A stretch of 64,000 bases of DNA from Bufo bufo (GCF_905171765.1 NC_053392.1:506398556-506462555), one strand, 5' to 3'; shown: positions 45,101 to 55,748, numbered from the stretch's first letter. The notes: generated by a model not told the origin, from the letters alone. Made by a program: numbers and translations.

Positions 45101-46200
45101 CACAAGATTTTTAAGGAGCACCACGATACTGTCCTTGCTGGGCACCCGGGGCAAGAGCCACAGTGGATCTCATTGCTCAGAGATTCTGGTGGCCGGCGCT
45201 TCGTAAGTCGGTTGAGGGTTTTGTGGCAGCCTGCGAGACCTGCGCTCGTGCCAAAGTCCCTCATTCACGGCCATCAGGTCCTCTCCTTCCGTTACCCATT
45301 CCTTCCCGTCCTTGGACACATCTGTCCATGGACTTCATTACGGACCTGCCTCGTTCCTCGGGGAAGACTGTGATTCTGGTGGTGGTGGACCGTTTTAGCA
45401 AAATGGTGCATTTCATTCCTTTTCCTGGCTTGCCCAATGCTAAAACGCTGGCGCAGGCATTTATTGATCACATTGTCAAATTGCATGGTATTCCTTCAGA
45501 CATTGTCTCTGATAGGGGCACGCAGTTTGTTTCCAGATTCTGGAAGGCTTTCTGTTCTCGCTTGGGGGTTCGGTTGTCATTCTCTTCTGCTTTCCACCCG
45601 CAGTCGAATGGTCAGACAGAGCGCGTCAATCAGAATCTAGAGACATATCTGCGCTGTTTTGTGGCGGAGAATCAGGAGGATTGGTGTTCTTTTTTGTCCC
45701 TTGCTGAGTTTGCTTTAAATAACCGTCGTCAGGAGTCCTCTGATAAGTCACCATTTTTTGGTGCATATGGGTTTCATCTGCAGTTTGGGACATTCTCTGG
45801 AGAGGGGTCTTCTGGTTTACCTGATGAGGACAGATTCTCCTCATCTTTGTCATCGATTTGGCATAAGATTCAGGATAATCTAAAGAGCATGAGTGAGAGA
45901 TATAAGCGTGTGGCGGATAAGAGACGTGTTTCTGGTCCGGACCTGAATGTTGGTGATCTGGTATGGTTGTCTACTAAGAATATCAAATTAAAGGTTCCCT
46001 CCTGGAAGTTGGGTCCTAAGTTTATTGGGCCTTACAAAATCTTGTCCGTCATCAATCCTGTTGCCTACCGTCTTGATCTTCCTCAGACTTGGAAGATCCA
46101 TAATGTTTTTCATAAGTCCTTATTAAAACCTTATGTCCAACCCATTGTACCCTCGTCTTTGCCTCCTCCTCCGATTGTGGTTGATGGTAATCTTGAATTT
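42190..46200 (+). pseudogene. Gypsy element 2 gag-pol, broken
   Basis: Gag starts at ATG 42190 and shifts frame near 42500. A CX2CX4HX4C zinc knuckle (CFCCGGINHLANVC) is followed without a stop by protease (IFVDSGAVVNLID), then reverse transcriptase (RPCLDFRELN, MPFGLMNAPAVF, VYLDDI). An in-frame TAG at 44151-44153 directly follows YLDDI. Frames shift again near 44600 (RNase H) and 45150 (integrase start). Integrase ([31 protein letters not shown]) and GPY/F are then open to VVDGNLEF at about 46200, where the chromodomain and 3' LTR are lost. This is a Ty3/gypsy chromovirus-type element and cannot be autonomous. Confidence 0.92.
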
Positions 46201-46773
46201 CATTTTTTTGCAGGACGATCTGTAGTTTTTATTGATACCATTTTGGATTTTTTTTGTCCTTTTGATCACATTTTATTACCTTTTTTGGGGTGAAGCAATG
46301 AAAAAATGCCATTATGCCACTCACCGTATGAGATAAATATTTTTATATTTTAATAGTACGGGAATTTTTGGACCTGGCAATGCCCATGATGTTTATATTT
46401 TTTTATGGTTTATGTATTTTTTTACATTTTTTTACATTTTTTTAAACCTTTTTAAGCCCCTCTAGGAGGCTACATTATTCAGTAATTAGATTGTTTTCTT
46501 TTAGATTATACTATAGTCCTATAGAACTACAGTATAAGCTCCATTCGCTGGTATCCTATTCTGGTCTGCCACCTGCAGTTCTAATACGTTGGGTTTCTTC
46601 AGAGAGACTCAGCACTTCACAATTATCAAAGCCCTATACAATATACAATATTTGGGGATTTAGACCAACAGGGACATTCATAGGAATTAAAGAGGTATTC
46701 TGGTTTTAGTGATTACATTTATTTATGTGTTTATTTTTTGAAAGAAAATGATGCTAAACAATTTTCTATTTTA
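46201..46773. other. Non-coding repeat fragment replacing the gypsy 2 3' end
   Basis: T-rich sequence with GCAGGACGATCTGTAG and GATAAATATTTTTATA motifs. I associate it with the interior of amphibian piggyBac-like non-coding repeats. No coding or boundary is clear. Confidence 0.4.
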
Positions 46774-48367
46774 CAAACCGGATTCCAAAAAAGTTGGGAC
46801 ACTATACAAATCGTGAATAAAAACTGAATGCAATGATGTGGAGGTACCAACTTCTAATATTTTATTCAGAATAGAACATAAATCACGGAACAAAAGTTTA
46901 AACTGAGAAAATGTACCATTTTAAGGGAAAAATATGTTGAATCAGAATTTCATGGTGTCAACAAATCCCCAAAAAGTTGGGACAAGGCCATTTTCACCAC
47001 TGTGTGGCATCTCATCTTCTTCTTACAACACTCAACAGACGTCTGGGGACCGAGGAGTCCAGTTTCTCAAGTTTAGAAATAGGAATGCTCTCCCATTCTT
47101 GTCTAATACAGGCCTCTAACTGTTCAATCGTCTTGGGCCTTCTTTGTTGCACCTTCCTCTTTATGATGCGCCAAATGTTCTCTATAGGTGAAAGATCTGG
47201 ACTGCAGACTGGCCATTTCAGTACCCGGATCCTTCTCCTACGCAGCCATGATGTTGTGATTGATGCAGAATGTGGTCTGGCATTATCTTGTTGAAAAATG
47301 CAGGGTCTTCCCTGAAAGAGATGACGTCTGGATGGGAGCATATGTTGTTCTAGAACCTAAATATATTTTTCTGCATTGATGGTGCCTTTCCAGACATGCA
47401 AGCTGCCCATGCCACACGCACTCATGCAACCCCATACCATCAGAGATGCAGGCTTCTGAACTAAGCGTTGATAACAACTTGGGTTGTCCTTCTCCTCTTT
47501 GGTCTGGATGACATGGCGTCCCAGATTTCCAAAAAGAACTTCGAATCGTGACTCGTCTGACCACACAACCGTCCTCCATTTTGCCACACTCCATTTTAAA
47601 TGATCCCTGGCCCAGTGAAAACGCCTGAGCTCGTGGATCTTGCTTAGAAATGGCTTCTTCTTTGCACTGTAGAGTTTCAGCTGGCAACGGCGGATGGCTT
47701 GGTGGATTGTGTTCACTGACAATGGTTTCTGGAAGTATTCCTGAGCCCATTCTGTGATTTCCTTTACAGTAGCATTCCTGTTTGTGGTGCAGTGTCGTTT
47801 AAGGGCCCGGAGATCAAGGGCATCCAGTATGGTTTTACGGCCTTGACTCTTACGCACAGAGATTGTTCCAGATTCTCTGAATCTTCGGATGATGTTATGC
47901 ACAGTTGATGATGATAGATGCAAAGTCTTTGCAATTTTTCGCTGGGTAACACCTTTCTGATATTGCTCCACTATCTTTCTGCGCAACATTGTGCGAATTG
48001 GTGATCCTCTACCCATCTTGGCTTCTGAGAGACACTGCCACTCTGAGAAGCTCTTTTTATACCCAATCATGTTGCCAATTGACCTAATTAGTGTTAATTG
48101 GTCTTCCAGCTCTTCGTTATGCTCAAATTTACTTTTTCCAGCCTCTTATTGCTACTTGTCCCAACTTTTTTGGGATTTGTTGACACCGTGAAAATTGGAA
48201 TCAACGTATTTTTCCTTTAAAATGATACATTTACTCGGATTAAACGTTTGATCTGTCATCTACGTTCTATTACAAATAAAATATTGACATTTGCCATCTC
48301 TACATCATTGCATTCAGTTTTTATTCACAATTAGTTTAGTGTCCCAACTTTTTTGTAATCCGGTTTG
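46774..48367 (-). mobile_element. Tc1/mariner element 2
   Basis: 1,594 bp, flanked by TA (46772-46773 and 48368-48369), with ends CAAACCGGATTCCAAAAAAG and CAAACCGGATTACAAAAAAG (inverted). The terminal repeats are about 215 bp long and each carries a second AAAGTTGGGACAAG motif at its inner edge, an IR/DR layout like Sleeping Beauty-type elements. Confidence 0.95.
47012..48016 (-). pseudogene. Tc1 transposase with one internal stop codon
   Basis: The start is placed at ATG 48014-48016 (MGRGSPIRTML); a longer in-frame start at 48070 also exists. Two helix-turn-helix motifs (QRKIAKTLHLSSSTVHNII, VNTIHQAIRR) precede the DDE domain: first Asp in VVWSDESRFEV, second in FQQDNARPHS, Glu in SPIENIW, with 34 residues between the last two (DD34E). 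A TAG at 47357-47359 interrupts the frame; the next open segment begins 15 bp on in the same frame and runs to the natural end (VVRRR). The total length of about 334 codons is normal for the family. Confidence 0.93.
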
Positions 48368-48369
48368 TA

Positions 48370-48518
48370 CATCTAATATATCCATGCAGTAGCCTCTCCC
48401 TTAAGAAAAACATGGTATGGCCCATTTTAGCCCTGTAAAATGCATCCAAAGGAGAGCTGGATAGGACTAAACATGGTATCGGTCATGTGAGCCGTTATGT
48501 GACCCTCACAAGGATCAT
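48370..48518. other. Spacer with gypsy 3 target site
   Basis: Anonymous sequence. ATCAT at 48514-48518 is the left copy of the gypsy 3 target duplication. Confidence 0.6.
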
Positions 48519-49183
48519 TGTCACTACCAGAGCTTTGAGACGTTCTCACAGCTCTGTTTCTCCACCTCTGTGATGATGTCACTACTAGAGCTTAGAGGAG
48601 TTCTCTCTGCTCTGTTTCTCCGCCCCTGTGATGAGGTCTTTACTTTCTGTTTCCTTCCTCCCAGCTGTCCCTCCTGTGTTTGATTTCTCTGCCTTTAAAT
48701 CACCCCTCCTCCTTTGTAGGGTGTGGATTATACTTTTCATTTGAGCTGTATCTCTCGCTTGAGTATCTTCACTTGTGTGATATCTTTTCACTGGACCTGT
48801 GCTCGGCTGAAGCAAGTACTTCGGATATTGTCTGCTGACTTTGGATCTGTTTTCACTGCTGCTGCAGCTCCTTCAGTTAAGTGTACAGACAATGTGTGTT
48901 TCTGTTTGTTTGCTGACTGGATCCGAGGCGACCCCTGTTCCGTCCATATACTGAGCAGGGCACCGGTGGCCGTGCCCCTTCCACTATTGTAGAAGTTACA
49001 ATGGTCATCAGCCTTAGGTACGCGGGCATGTCTTGATCCACCATCTGGATCTGGACATGTGCTTAGCAGCATAGGGAGAGCTTTTAGGGTCTGACAGGGG
49101 TCCCCCTTTATCCTCCCTAGTTTGGGTCCGGTCAGTAGCTAATTCACTGTGTATGCTCTTGTTGCTCACATACAGCCGTGACA
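48519..49183 (+). mobile_element. Gypsy 3 5' LTR
   Basis: TGTCACTACCAG...CCGTGACA. TTTAAAT at 48694-48700 is a likely TATA box, with the expected transcription start around 48722. There the sequence GTGGATTATA (48723-48732) is complementary to TATAATCCAC at 49185-49194, just past the LTR. Confidence 0.93.
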
Positions 49184-49184
49184 T

Positions 49185-49194
49185 TATAATCCAC
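49185..49194 (+). promoter_or_regulatory. Putative self-priming primer-binding site
   Basis: TATAATCCAC begins one base after the LTR end and is the exact reverse complement of LTR bases 48723-48732 near the predicted RNA 5' end. There is no TGG-starting tRNA-type site at the usual place. This layout matches the self-priming described for the Tf1/sushi group of gypsy elements. Confidence 0.6.
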
Positions 49195-49213
49195 CTAAAC
49201 CGTCCTTTTTGAC

Positions 49214-50017
49214 ATGGATCCGCTTTCTGACCTGGTTGACCGCATGCAGGGTCTTTCTTTGGAGGTAGTGGATCTCCGTCAATCTATGACTCAGCTTCAA
49301 GCATTGGGCTCTGCTCCGGCCCATGGAGTCTGTTGCGAGCCAAAGGTCTCACTTTCGGAAACGTTCTCCAGGGCCAGTGAGAATTTTGTTCGCTTCAGAG
49401 AGGCATGCAAACTCCATTTTTGCTTGTGTCCCCATTCCTCTGGTAATGAGGAGCAGAGGGTGAGGATTGTCATCTCCCTGCTCAGGGTTAATGCTCAGAC
49501 TTGGGCTTTTTCGCTGCCATCGGGGGATCCCTCCCTTCGATCCGTGGAAAGATTTTTTGTGGCCCTGGGGCAGATATATGATGACCCGGATCGTGTTGCT
49601 CTGGCCGAATCTAACTTACGTTTTTTATGCCAGAACAAACTGTCTGCGGAGCTTTATTGTTCTGAATTTCGGAGATGGGCAGCTGATTCAGGTTGGAATG
49701 ATGCTGCACTCCGGAGTCAGTTCTGTCATGGTCTCTCAGAGAGATTGAAAGATGCGTTTGCTTTCTATGAGAGACCAACGTCCTTAGAGTCTGCCATGTC
49801 ATTGGCGGTACGCCTTGACAGGCGTCTAAGAGAAAGAAACGAGACCTCTCTGTCCAGCCATTGTCAGTCTAGGGGCAGTGGTGCGGACTCATTCAGTGTG
49901 CAGGGGCCTCATCCTGTCTCGGTCCCCTCTGAGGAGGAGCCCATGCAGCTAGGTCGACTTGCCCCTGATAAAAGAGGATTTAGTCCTCAGAGAATGGTGT
50001 GTTTTTGTGATTCATGA
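49214..50017 (+). CDS. Gypsy 3 Gag-like frame, C-terminally truncated
   Basis: 267 codons from ATG 49214. It is colinear with the gag of gypsy 2 (MDP start, EVxDLR, FVRFREA, FCHGLSE, ERPTSLESAMS). It ends at VCFCDS-stop, inside the position of the zinc knuckle, so the nucleic-acid-binding knuckle is lost. The stop overlaps the ATG of the following frame by 4 bp (50014-50017), which arose by local deletion rather than being a family feature, since gypsy 2 reads through here. It may still form part of a capsid. Confidence 0.8.
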   Translation: MDPLSDLVDRMQGLSLEVVDLRQSMTQLQALGSAPAHGVCCEPKVSLSETFSRASENFVRFREACKLHFCLCPHSSGNEEQRVRIVISLLRVNAQTWAFSLPSGDPSLRSVERFFVALGQIYDDPDRVALAESNLRFLCQNKLSAELYCSEFRRWAADSGWNDAALRSQFCHGLSERLKDAFAFYERPTSLESAMSLAVRLDRRLRERNETSLSSHCQSRGSGADSFSVQGPHPVSVPSEEEPMQLGRLAPDKRGFSPQRMVCFCDS

Positions 50018-52326
50018 ACTGTACTATGAGTGATAATAAGAGAAAAACCTCAAAAGGTAAATCATCAAACTCTGCTTCATCTGCTACTTTGGGCGAAGTT
50101 GCTGTAGGAATTGATGCTTTTCCTCTGACCTGCAGTTCCCATTTTCTCCTTTCTGCTTCTGGTTTTCGCATGGATCCGGAGAAGGTCCGTGCTGTGCTTG
50201 AGTGGGAGCTTCCTGAGAATCAGAAGGCATTGATGCGCTTTCTGGGTTTTGCGAACTATTACAGAAAGTTAATTTTGAATTATTCCTCTGTTGTCAAACC
50301 CCTCACTGACATGACAAAAAAGGGGGCAGATTTTTCCTCTTGGTCGGAGGAGGCGCTTGCAGCTTTTTCTAAGATTAAAGAGAGTTTTGCGTCTGCTCCC
50401 GTCTTGGTGCATCCCGATGTTTCCTTACCTTTTATTGTTGAGGTGGATGCTTCCGACGTGGATGTGGGTGCGGTTTTCTCCCAGGGCCCTTCTCCTGCCA
50501 AATGGCGACCCTGTGCCTTTTTCTCTAAAAAACTCTCCCCGGCAGAGAAAAACTATGATGTGGGAGATAGGGAGTTGTTGGCCATCAAGTTGGCTTTCGA
50601 GGCATGGCGCCATTGGTTGGAGGGGGCCAGGCACCCTATCACCGTTTTTACTGACCATAAGAATCTGGCGTACTTGGAGTCGGCCAGGCGTATGAATCTG
50701 AGACAGGCCAGATGGTCTCTGTTCTTCTCCAGATTCAATTTTGTCGTTACATTCTGCCCTGGGATCAAAAATGTGAAGGCTGATGCTCTCTCTCGCTGTT
50801 TTCCGGGAGGAGGAAACTCCGAGGACCCGGGTCCCATTTTGGCGGAGGGGGTAGTTGTTTCTGCTCTGTATTCTGATTTGGAGGCCGAGGTCCAGGCTGC
50901 CCAGACTGAGGCACCTGCCCGTTGTCCTTCTGGGAAGTTGTTTGTGCCTCCTGAGTTACGTCACAAACTCTTCAAGGAGCATCATGATACTGTTCTTGCT
51001 GGTCACCCCGGGAGTAGAGCCACGGTAGATCTCATTGCTCGGAGATTTTGGTGGCCGGCCCTTCGTAAGTCGGTGGAGGGTTTTGTGGCTGCTTGTGAGA
51101 AATGCGCTCGCGCTAAGGTCCCTCGTTCACGGCCTTCAGGTCCCCTTCTCCCGTTACCCATACCTTCCCGTCCTTGGACACACCTGTCCATGGACTTTAT
51201 CACGGATCTTCCTCGTTCCTCAGGGAAGTCGGTGATCCTGGTGGTGGTGGACCGTTTTAGCAAGATGGCTCATTTCATACCTTTCCCTGGTTTACCCAAT
51301 GCTAAAACGTTGGCGCAAGCTTTTGTCGACCATATTGTTAAATTGCATGGCATTCCCTCTGATATTGTTTCCGATAGAGGCACGCAGTTTGTGTCCAGAT
51401 TCTGGAAGGCTTTCTGTTCTCGCCTGGGGGTTCGGCTGTCCTTCTCTTCTGCTTTTCACCCGCAGTCGAATGGTCAGACTGAACGCGTCAATCAGAATCT
51501 GGAGACATATTTGCGCTGTTTTGTGGCAGAGAACCAGGAGGATTGGTGTTCATTTCTCCCTCTTGCTGAGTTTGCTCTGAACAACCGTCGTCAGGAATCT
51601 TCTGATAAGTCACCATTCTTTGGTGCATATGGGTTCCATCCGCAGTTTGGGACATTATCGGGAGGGGCTCCTTCTGGTTTGCCTGAGGAGGAGAGATTTT
51701 CCTCGTCTTTGTCTACCATTTGGCAAAAGATTCAGAGTAATCTTAGAAAGATGAGTGAGAAATATAAGCGTGTGGCTGATAAGAGACGTGTGCCTGGTCC
51801 GGACCTGAGTGTGGGTGATCTGGTGTGGTTGTCTACAAGAAATATTAAACTGAAGGTTCCCTCCTGGAAATTGGGTCCCAAGTTTATTGGGCCTTATAAA
51901 ATCTTGTCAGTCGTCAATCCTGTTGCCTTCCGTCTTGAGCTTCCACGGGTTTGGAAGATACATAATGTATTTCACAGATCTCTCTTAAAACCATATGTCC
52001 AGCCCACGGTACCCTCCTCTTTGCCTCCTCCTCCGATTTTGGTTGATGGCAATCTGGAGTTTGAGGTTTCCAGAATTGTGGACTCTCGCATTGTCCGCGG
52101 TTCTCTTCAGTACCTCGTTCATTGGAAGGGTTATGGTCCGGAGGAGAGGATGTGGGTTCCGGTGTGGGACATTAAAGCCGCTCGCCTCATCAGGGCATTT
52201 TATAGGGCTCATCCTGAGAAGGTGGGTCCTGGGTGTCCGGAGTCCACCCGTAGAGGGGGGGGGGGGGGTACTGTCACTACCAGAGCTTTGAGACGTTCTC
52301 ACAGCTCTGTTTCTCCACCCCTGTGA
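50014..52326 (+). CDS. Gypsy 3 pol remnant: RNase H-integrase-chromodomain
   Basis: 770 open codons. After about 43 residues of former gag/protease border, the frame jumps directly to the C-terminal part of reverse transcriptase (LLSASGFRMDPEKVR). The protease DSG and polymerase YLDDI motifs are deleted (about 1.1 kb relative to gypsy 2). RNase H acidic residues are D145, E187, D214 and D257. The integrase zinc finger is H324, H331, C361, C364, with DD35E catalytic residues D394, D454, E490, GPY/F near 621-640 and a chromodomain at about 683-722 (LVHWKGYGPEERMWVPV). The frame ends inside the 3' LTR. It cannot copy itself but keeps an intact-looking integrase. Confidence 0.9.
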   Translation: MNCTMSDNKRKTSKGKSSNSASSATLGEVAVGIDAFPLTCSSHFLLSASGFRMDPEKVRAVLEWELPENQKALMRFLGFANYYRKLILNYSSVVKPLTDMTKKGADFSSWSEEALAAFSKIKESFASAPVLVHPDVSLPFIVEVDASDVDVGAVFSQGPSPAKWRPCAFFSKKLSPAEKNYDVGDRELLAIKLAFEAWRHWLEGARHPITVFTDHKNLAYLESARRMNLRQARWSLFFSRFNFVVTFCPGIKNVKADALSRCFPGGGNSEDPGPILAEGVVVSALYSDLEAEVQAAQTEAPARCPSGKLFVPPELRHKLFKEHHDTVLAGHPGSRATVDLIARRFWWPALRKSVEGFVAACEKCARAKVPRSRPSGPLLPLPIPSRPWTHLSMDFITDLPRSSGKSVILVVVDRFSKMAHFIPFPGLPNAKTLAQAFVDHIVKLHGIPSDIVSDRGTQFVSRFWKAFCSRLGVRLSFSSAFHPQSNGQTERVNQNLETYLRCFVAENQEDWCSFLPLAEFALNNRRQESSDKSPFFGAYGFHPQFGTLSGGAPSGLPEEERFSSSLSTIWQKIQSNLRKMSEKYKRVADKRRVPGPDLSVGDLVWLSTRNIKLKVPSWKLGPKFIGPYKILSVVNPVAFRLELPRVWKIHNVFHRSLLKPYVQPTVPSSLPPPPILVDGNLEFEVSRIVDSRIVRGSLQYLVHWKGYGPEERMWVPVWDIKAARLIRAFYRAHPEKVGPGCPESTRRGGGGGTVTTRALRRSHSSVSPPL
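52253..52271 (+). promoter_or_regulatory. Polypurine tract of gypsy 3
   Basis: AGAGG and a long G run directly before the 3' LTR, the usual primer site for plus-strand synthesis. A similar tract precedes the LTR of gypsy 1. Confidence 0.8.
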
Positions 52327-52936
52327 TGATGTCACTACTAGAGCTTGGAGGAGTTCTCTCTGCTCTGTTTCTCCGCCCCTGTGATGAGGTCTTTACTTTC
52401 TGTTTCCTTCCTCCCAGCTGTCCCTCCTGTGTTTGATTTCTCTGCCTTTAAATCACCCCTCCTCCTTTGTAGGGTGTGGATTATACTTTTCATTTGAGCT
52501 GTATCTCTCGCTTGAGTATCTTCACTTGTGTGATATCTTTTCACTGGACCTGTGCTCGGCTGAAGCAAGTACTTCGGATATTGTCTGCTGACTTTGGATC
52601 TGTTTTCACTGCTGCTGCAGCTCCTTCAGTTAAGTGTACAGACATTGTGTGTTTCTGTTTGTTTGCTGACTGGATCCGAGGCGACCCCGGTTCCGTCCAT
52701 ATACTGAGCAGGACACCGGTGGCCGTGCCCCTTCCACTATTGTATGGGTTACAGTGGTCATCAGCCTTAGGTACGCGGGCATGTCTCGATCCACCATCTG
52801 GATCTGGACATGTGCTTAGCAGCATAGGGAGAGCTTTTAGGGTCTGACAGGGGTCACCCTTTATCCTCCCTAGTTTGGGTCCGGTCAGTAGCTAATTCAC
52901 TGTGTATGCTCTTGTTGCTCACATACAGCCGTGACA
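52272..52936 (+). mobile_element. Gypsy 3 3' LTR
   Basis: 665 bp, same ends as the 5' LTR (TGTCAC...GTGACA), followed by ATCAT. Confidence 0.95.
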
Positions 52937-52941
52937 ATCAT

Positions 52942-53796
52942 ATACCTGGAGTTAAAGGGGTAGGCCGCTTTCTGGGTATTGTTTACCAATGTGTTTGTAA
53001 GATGATTATATGGCACTTGCTAATAATGTTTGCTGAAATTCTGTGCCACTTTCTATATTTTCATAAGGTATGTCCCCTTGTTTGCCAAGTCTTTTGTGCT
53101 CTCGACACAGAGGTCTTGTGCATAAAATGGCTGCTGATGGAGGGTCATGTGACCAGATAAATCACCTCCTTGTGATGTCTCCTCCATTGAAATACACTGC
53201 ACTTGACATCTGTACTTGCACTGTTGAGAACTTAGTGTAGGAGCAGTGAGTTTGAATAGAGGAGACATCAGACAGAGGTGATTTGTTCGGTCAAATGACC
53301 CTTCATAAGCAGCCATCTTATGGACAGGATCTCTGTGAGGACAGCACAGAAGATTTGCCTAACAAGGGGACATGGCTTCATGGCTTATAAAATATAGCAA
53401 ATAGCACACCTGTCACCTATAATGTTTTCTGTTAGTTAAAACCATTTAGTGTCACACATCCTTTTTTTGTAATCTTTTTCCTGAACATTATTATGGGGGC
53501 AGACATCTTACCTTAGCTGTTTTTAACTGCATTTAGAAAGCATTAAGAAAATAGCTTTACGACAGCCACATGGGTCATAGACACAATGGTCAGGAGGGGA
53601 CCTCATTGACTTCTAAGTAGAGCTAAATATTCTGTACTGATGAATTTCTCAATTCATCTTTATACTGATTCCCCAATACAGACCTCTGAATTTTAAGTAT
53701 AGACTTTAGTGACATCCCGCATTGCACTGTACATGTATGGCGCACTAATTGAGTGGGCACAGGAACTATGCTTGCAAGAGAGTAAAGAGGAGTGGT
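52942..53796. other. Probable decayed palindromic element and spacer
   Basis: TTAA near 52955 is followed by AGGGGTAGGCCGC. Arms around GTCCCCTTGTT / AACAAGGGGAC (53070 and 53362) and GGGTCATGTGACC / GGTCAAATGACCC fold back on each other, which suggests an old TTAA MITE. The right end is unclear, and 53430-53796 is anonymous. Confidence 0.45.
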
Positions 53797-54367
53797 TATT
53801 ACATAGTTAGTTAATACGGTTGAAAAAAGACATAAGTCCATCAAGTTCAACCAAGGGATAGGTAGGGATGCGAATCCTAGATGGACGGGAGACTCAGATT
53901 TCTACATATTTTCATAAGCATTAATGTAATTTACTTTTAAGAATTCATCTGAACCCTTTATAAAACTGTCCACGGTTCCTGCTGTGACCACGTCCTGAGA
54001 AAGTCTATTCCACAGATTCACAGTTCTTACAGTAAAACTGGAGACTGAACTCCAGTCGGAGGCAGTGCCCCCTTGTCTTTGGAGGGCATTTGACATGGAA
54101 CAGTTTTTCACCGTATTTTTGTATGGCCCATTTTTTTTATTTGTATAGGTTAATCATGTTCCCCCTTAGACATCTCTTCTCAAGACTAAATAAATTTAAT
54201 TCTTTTAATCTTTCTTTACAACTAAGACCCTCCATGCTCCTTATCAGTTTAGTCGCTCCCCTCTGTACTTTTTCCAGCTGCAGAGTGTCCTTTCTATGGA
54301 CTGGTGCCCAAAACTGAACTGCATATTCCAGATGAGGCCGCACCAACGCCTTGTAAAGTGGTAATTG
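53797..54367 (-). pseudogene. CR1/L2-type LINE, 3' end of the reverse transcriptase frame
   Basis: The minus strand encodes the end of a non-LTR retrotransposon ORF2: [52 protein letters not shown], then FTVRTVNLWNRLSQDVV and DSFIKGSDEFL. The 3' untranslated tail runs TTGGTTGAACTTGATGGACT-like sequence and ends at ACTATGTAA repeats near 53797, the signature tail of this group. It is 5' truncated at about 54367 and frameshifted between 54137 and 54111. No endonuclease or catalytic RT motif remains. Confidence 0.88.
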
Positions 54368-54659
54368 GTATTGTACGGCACTGAAGCAGCAATCAGACCC
54401 TCAAAGGTTTAAGTCCCATGGCATACCTCCCAACCGTCATGAGTCCAGCAGGAGAGTCACAGATTTTGGTGGCTGTTTTGTGGTTCTGGCTGGGCTGATG
54501 TATGTCCATCTCTCAACTGTCGCTGCGTCTTTAGGAAACAAAAACAGTTAATTGCAATGGTGAAGCAAGGAACTTTCCATGTGACCACATTTACCTGCTG
54601 GGGAGTTTAAGATGTTGTTCTATCATCGAGGGAATGGCCTAGGTGAATGTTTTTTTTTA
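54368..54659. other. Undefined spacer
   Basis: Nothing recognised. Confidence 0.35.
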
Positions 54660-55135
54660 TTTTGCTATCACTAATGGAGGCACGACTGAAATGGGGGCAT
54701 AACAACGGTAAAATGAAAGGGAGGACATAACTACTGTTAAAGGGCACTACTGGAAGGAGCACATAACTACTGTGACAGGGGAACTACTGAAAGGGCGTCA
54801 TAATTACTTTGAAGGGGGCACTACTCAAAGGGCATAACTATTGTGTGGAGGCACAATATGGGCATACCTAATGTGAGAGGGCACGGTGTGGGCATAACTA
54901 CTGTGAATAGGGCACAATAGGAGCAAACTACTGTGAAGGGTACACTATGTGGGCATACTTACTCTGGAATAGGGACTAAAGAGTGCATAACTACTGAGAA
55001 GGGGGCTTAATATGGCATAACTACTGTGAGGAGGCAAAATGTTGGCGTTACTATTATGTGGGGACGCAATTTGGGCATAGCTACTGTATGGGGGTGCAAA
55101 AGGGGAATAATTATTACATGAGGGCACTAAGAGGA
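54660..55135 (+). repeat. Minisatellite, about 30-38 bp unit
   Basis: Imperfect units of the type GGGCATAACTACTGTGA + AGGGGGCAC, more than ten copies. The minus-strand 60-codon frame across it is an artefact. Confidence 0.85.
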
Positions 55136-55748
55136 CTAAGCAGGATTAGGCATGTTTAGAGTGTGGCTTAGCATTAAAAAAAATGTGTTGTGACAGTCTA
55201 AGTGTGCCATTGTTTTTAATCACTCTTTGTGATTTTCAGAAGTTGGGAGATATGCCATAGTTGAACTGAAAGTGTATTAAAAAAAGTTTCAATTGTAAAA
55301 AAAAGACATCTTCCCCTCATCAAGTGTTACTATTGTGAAAAAAATAGAAAAAATAGGAATATTAGATATTAAATGTGACATGGCACTCGAGAACTATTCC
55401 AGTGAAAGCGGCCCACCAAAATCCAAATAGAACTCCTTCCCTTGTGAGACTGTGGTGTGCCCATACAGCAGTTTGTGACCACATATGGGGTGTTTCCGTA
55501 TTCAGGAGAAAATTTGTAATTAATTGTGGGGCGTTTTTTCTTCTGTTAAACCTTGTGCAAATAAAAAATGTGGAGATAATACATTTTATTGGAAAAATTT
55601 AATTTCTTTTTTTCACAGCAGAGCATTTTCACATTTTCAAAAAGTGTCTCCAAAATTCTATGAAGTTCCTGTGGGGTCAAAGCACTCACTACACCCTTCA
55701 ATATTTCTCAAAGGGTGTAATTTAAAAAATGGGGTTACTTTTTCTGGG
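55136..55748. repeat. Old piggyBac-like internal repeat, left part
   Basis: The segment around GACCACATATGGGGTGTTTC (55480) and TCAAAGGGTGTAATTT resembles the 395-bp unit of the piggyBac element but is much diverged. It continues on the right side of Tc1 element 3. Confidence 0.6.

Larger units (their letters stand above)
48519..52936 (+). mobile_element. Gypsy element 3, complete ends, internally deleted
   Basis: Two 665-bp LTRs enclose a gag frame and an open pol remnant. A perfect 5-bp duplication ATCAT flanks the element (48514-48518 and 52937-52941). By eye the LTRs differ at about 11 positions (roughly 98% identity), so the insertion is fairly recent. Protease and most of reverse transcriptase are missing. 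Confidence 0.95.

Noticed and set aside
50014..52326. Domesticated integrase gene
   Set aside because: The frame is still between two LTRs with a target duplication, so it is a deleted retrotransposon rather than a host gene; no sign of host splice sites.
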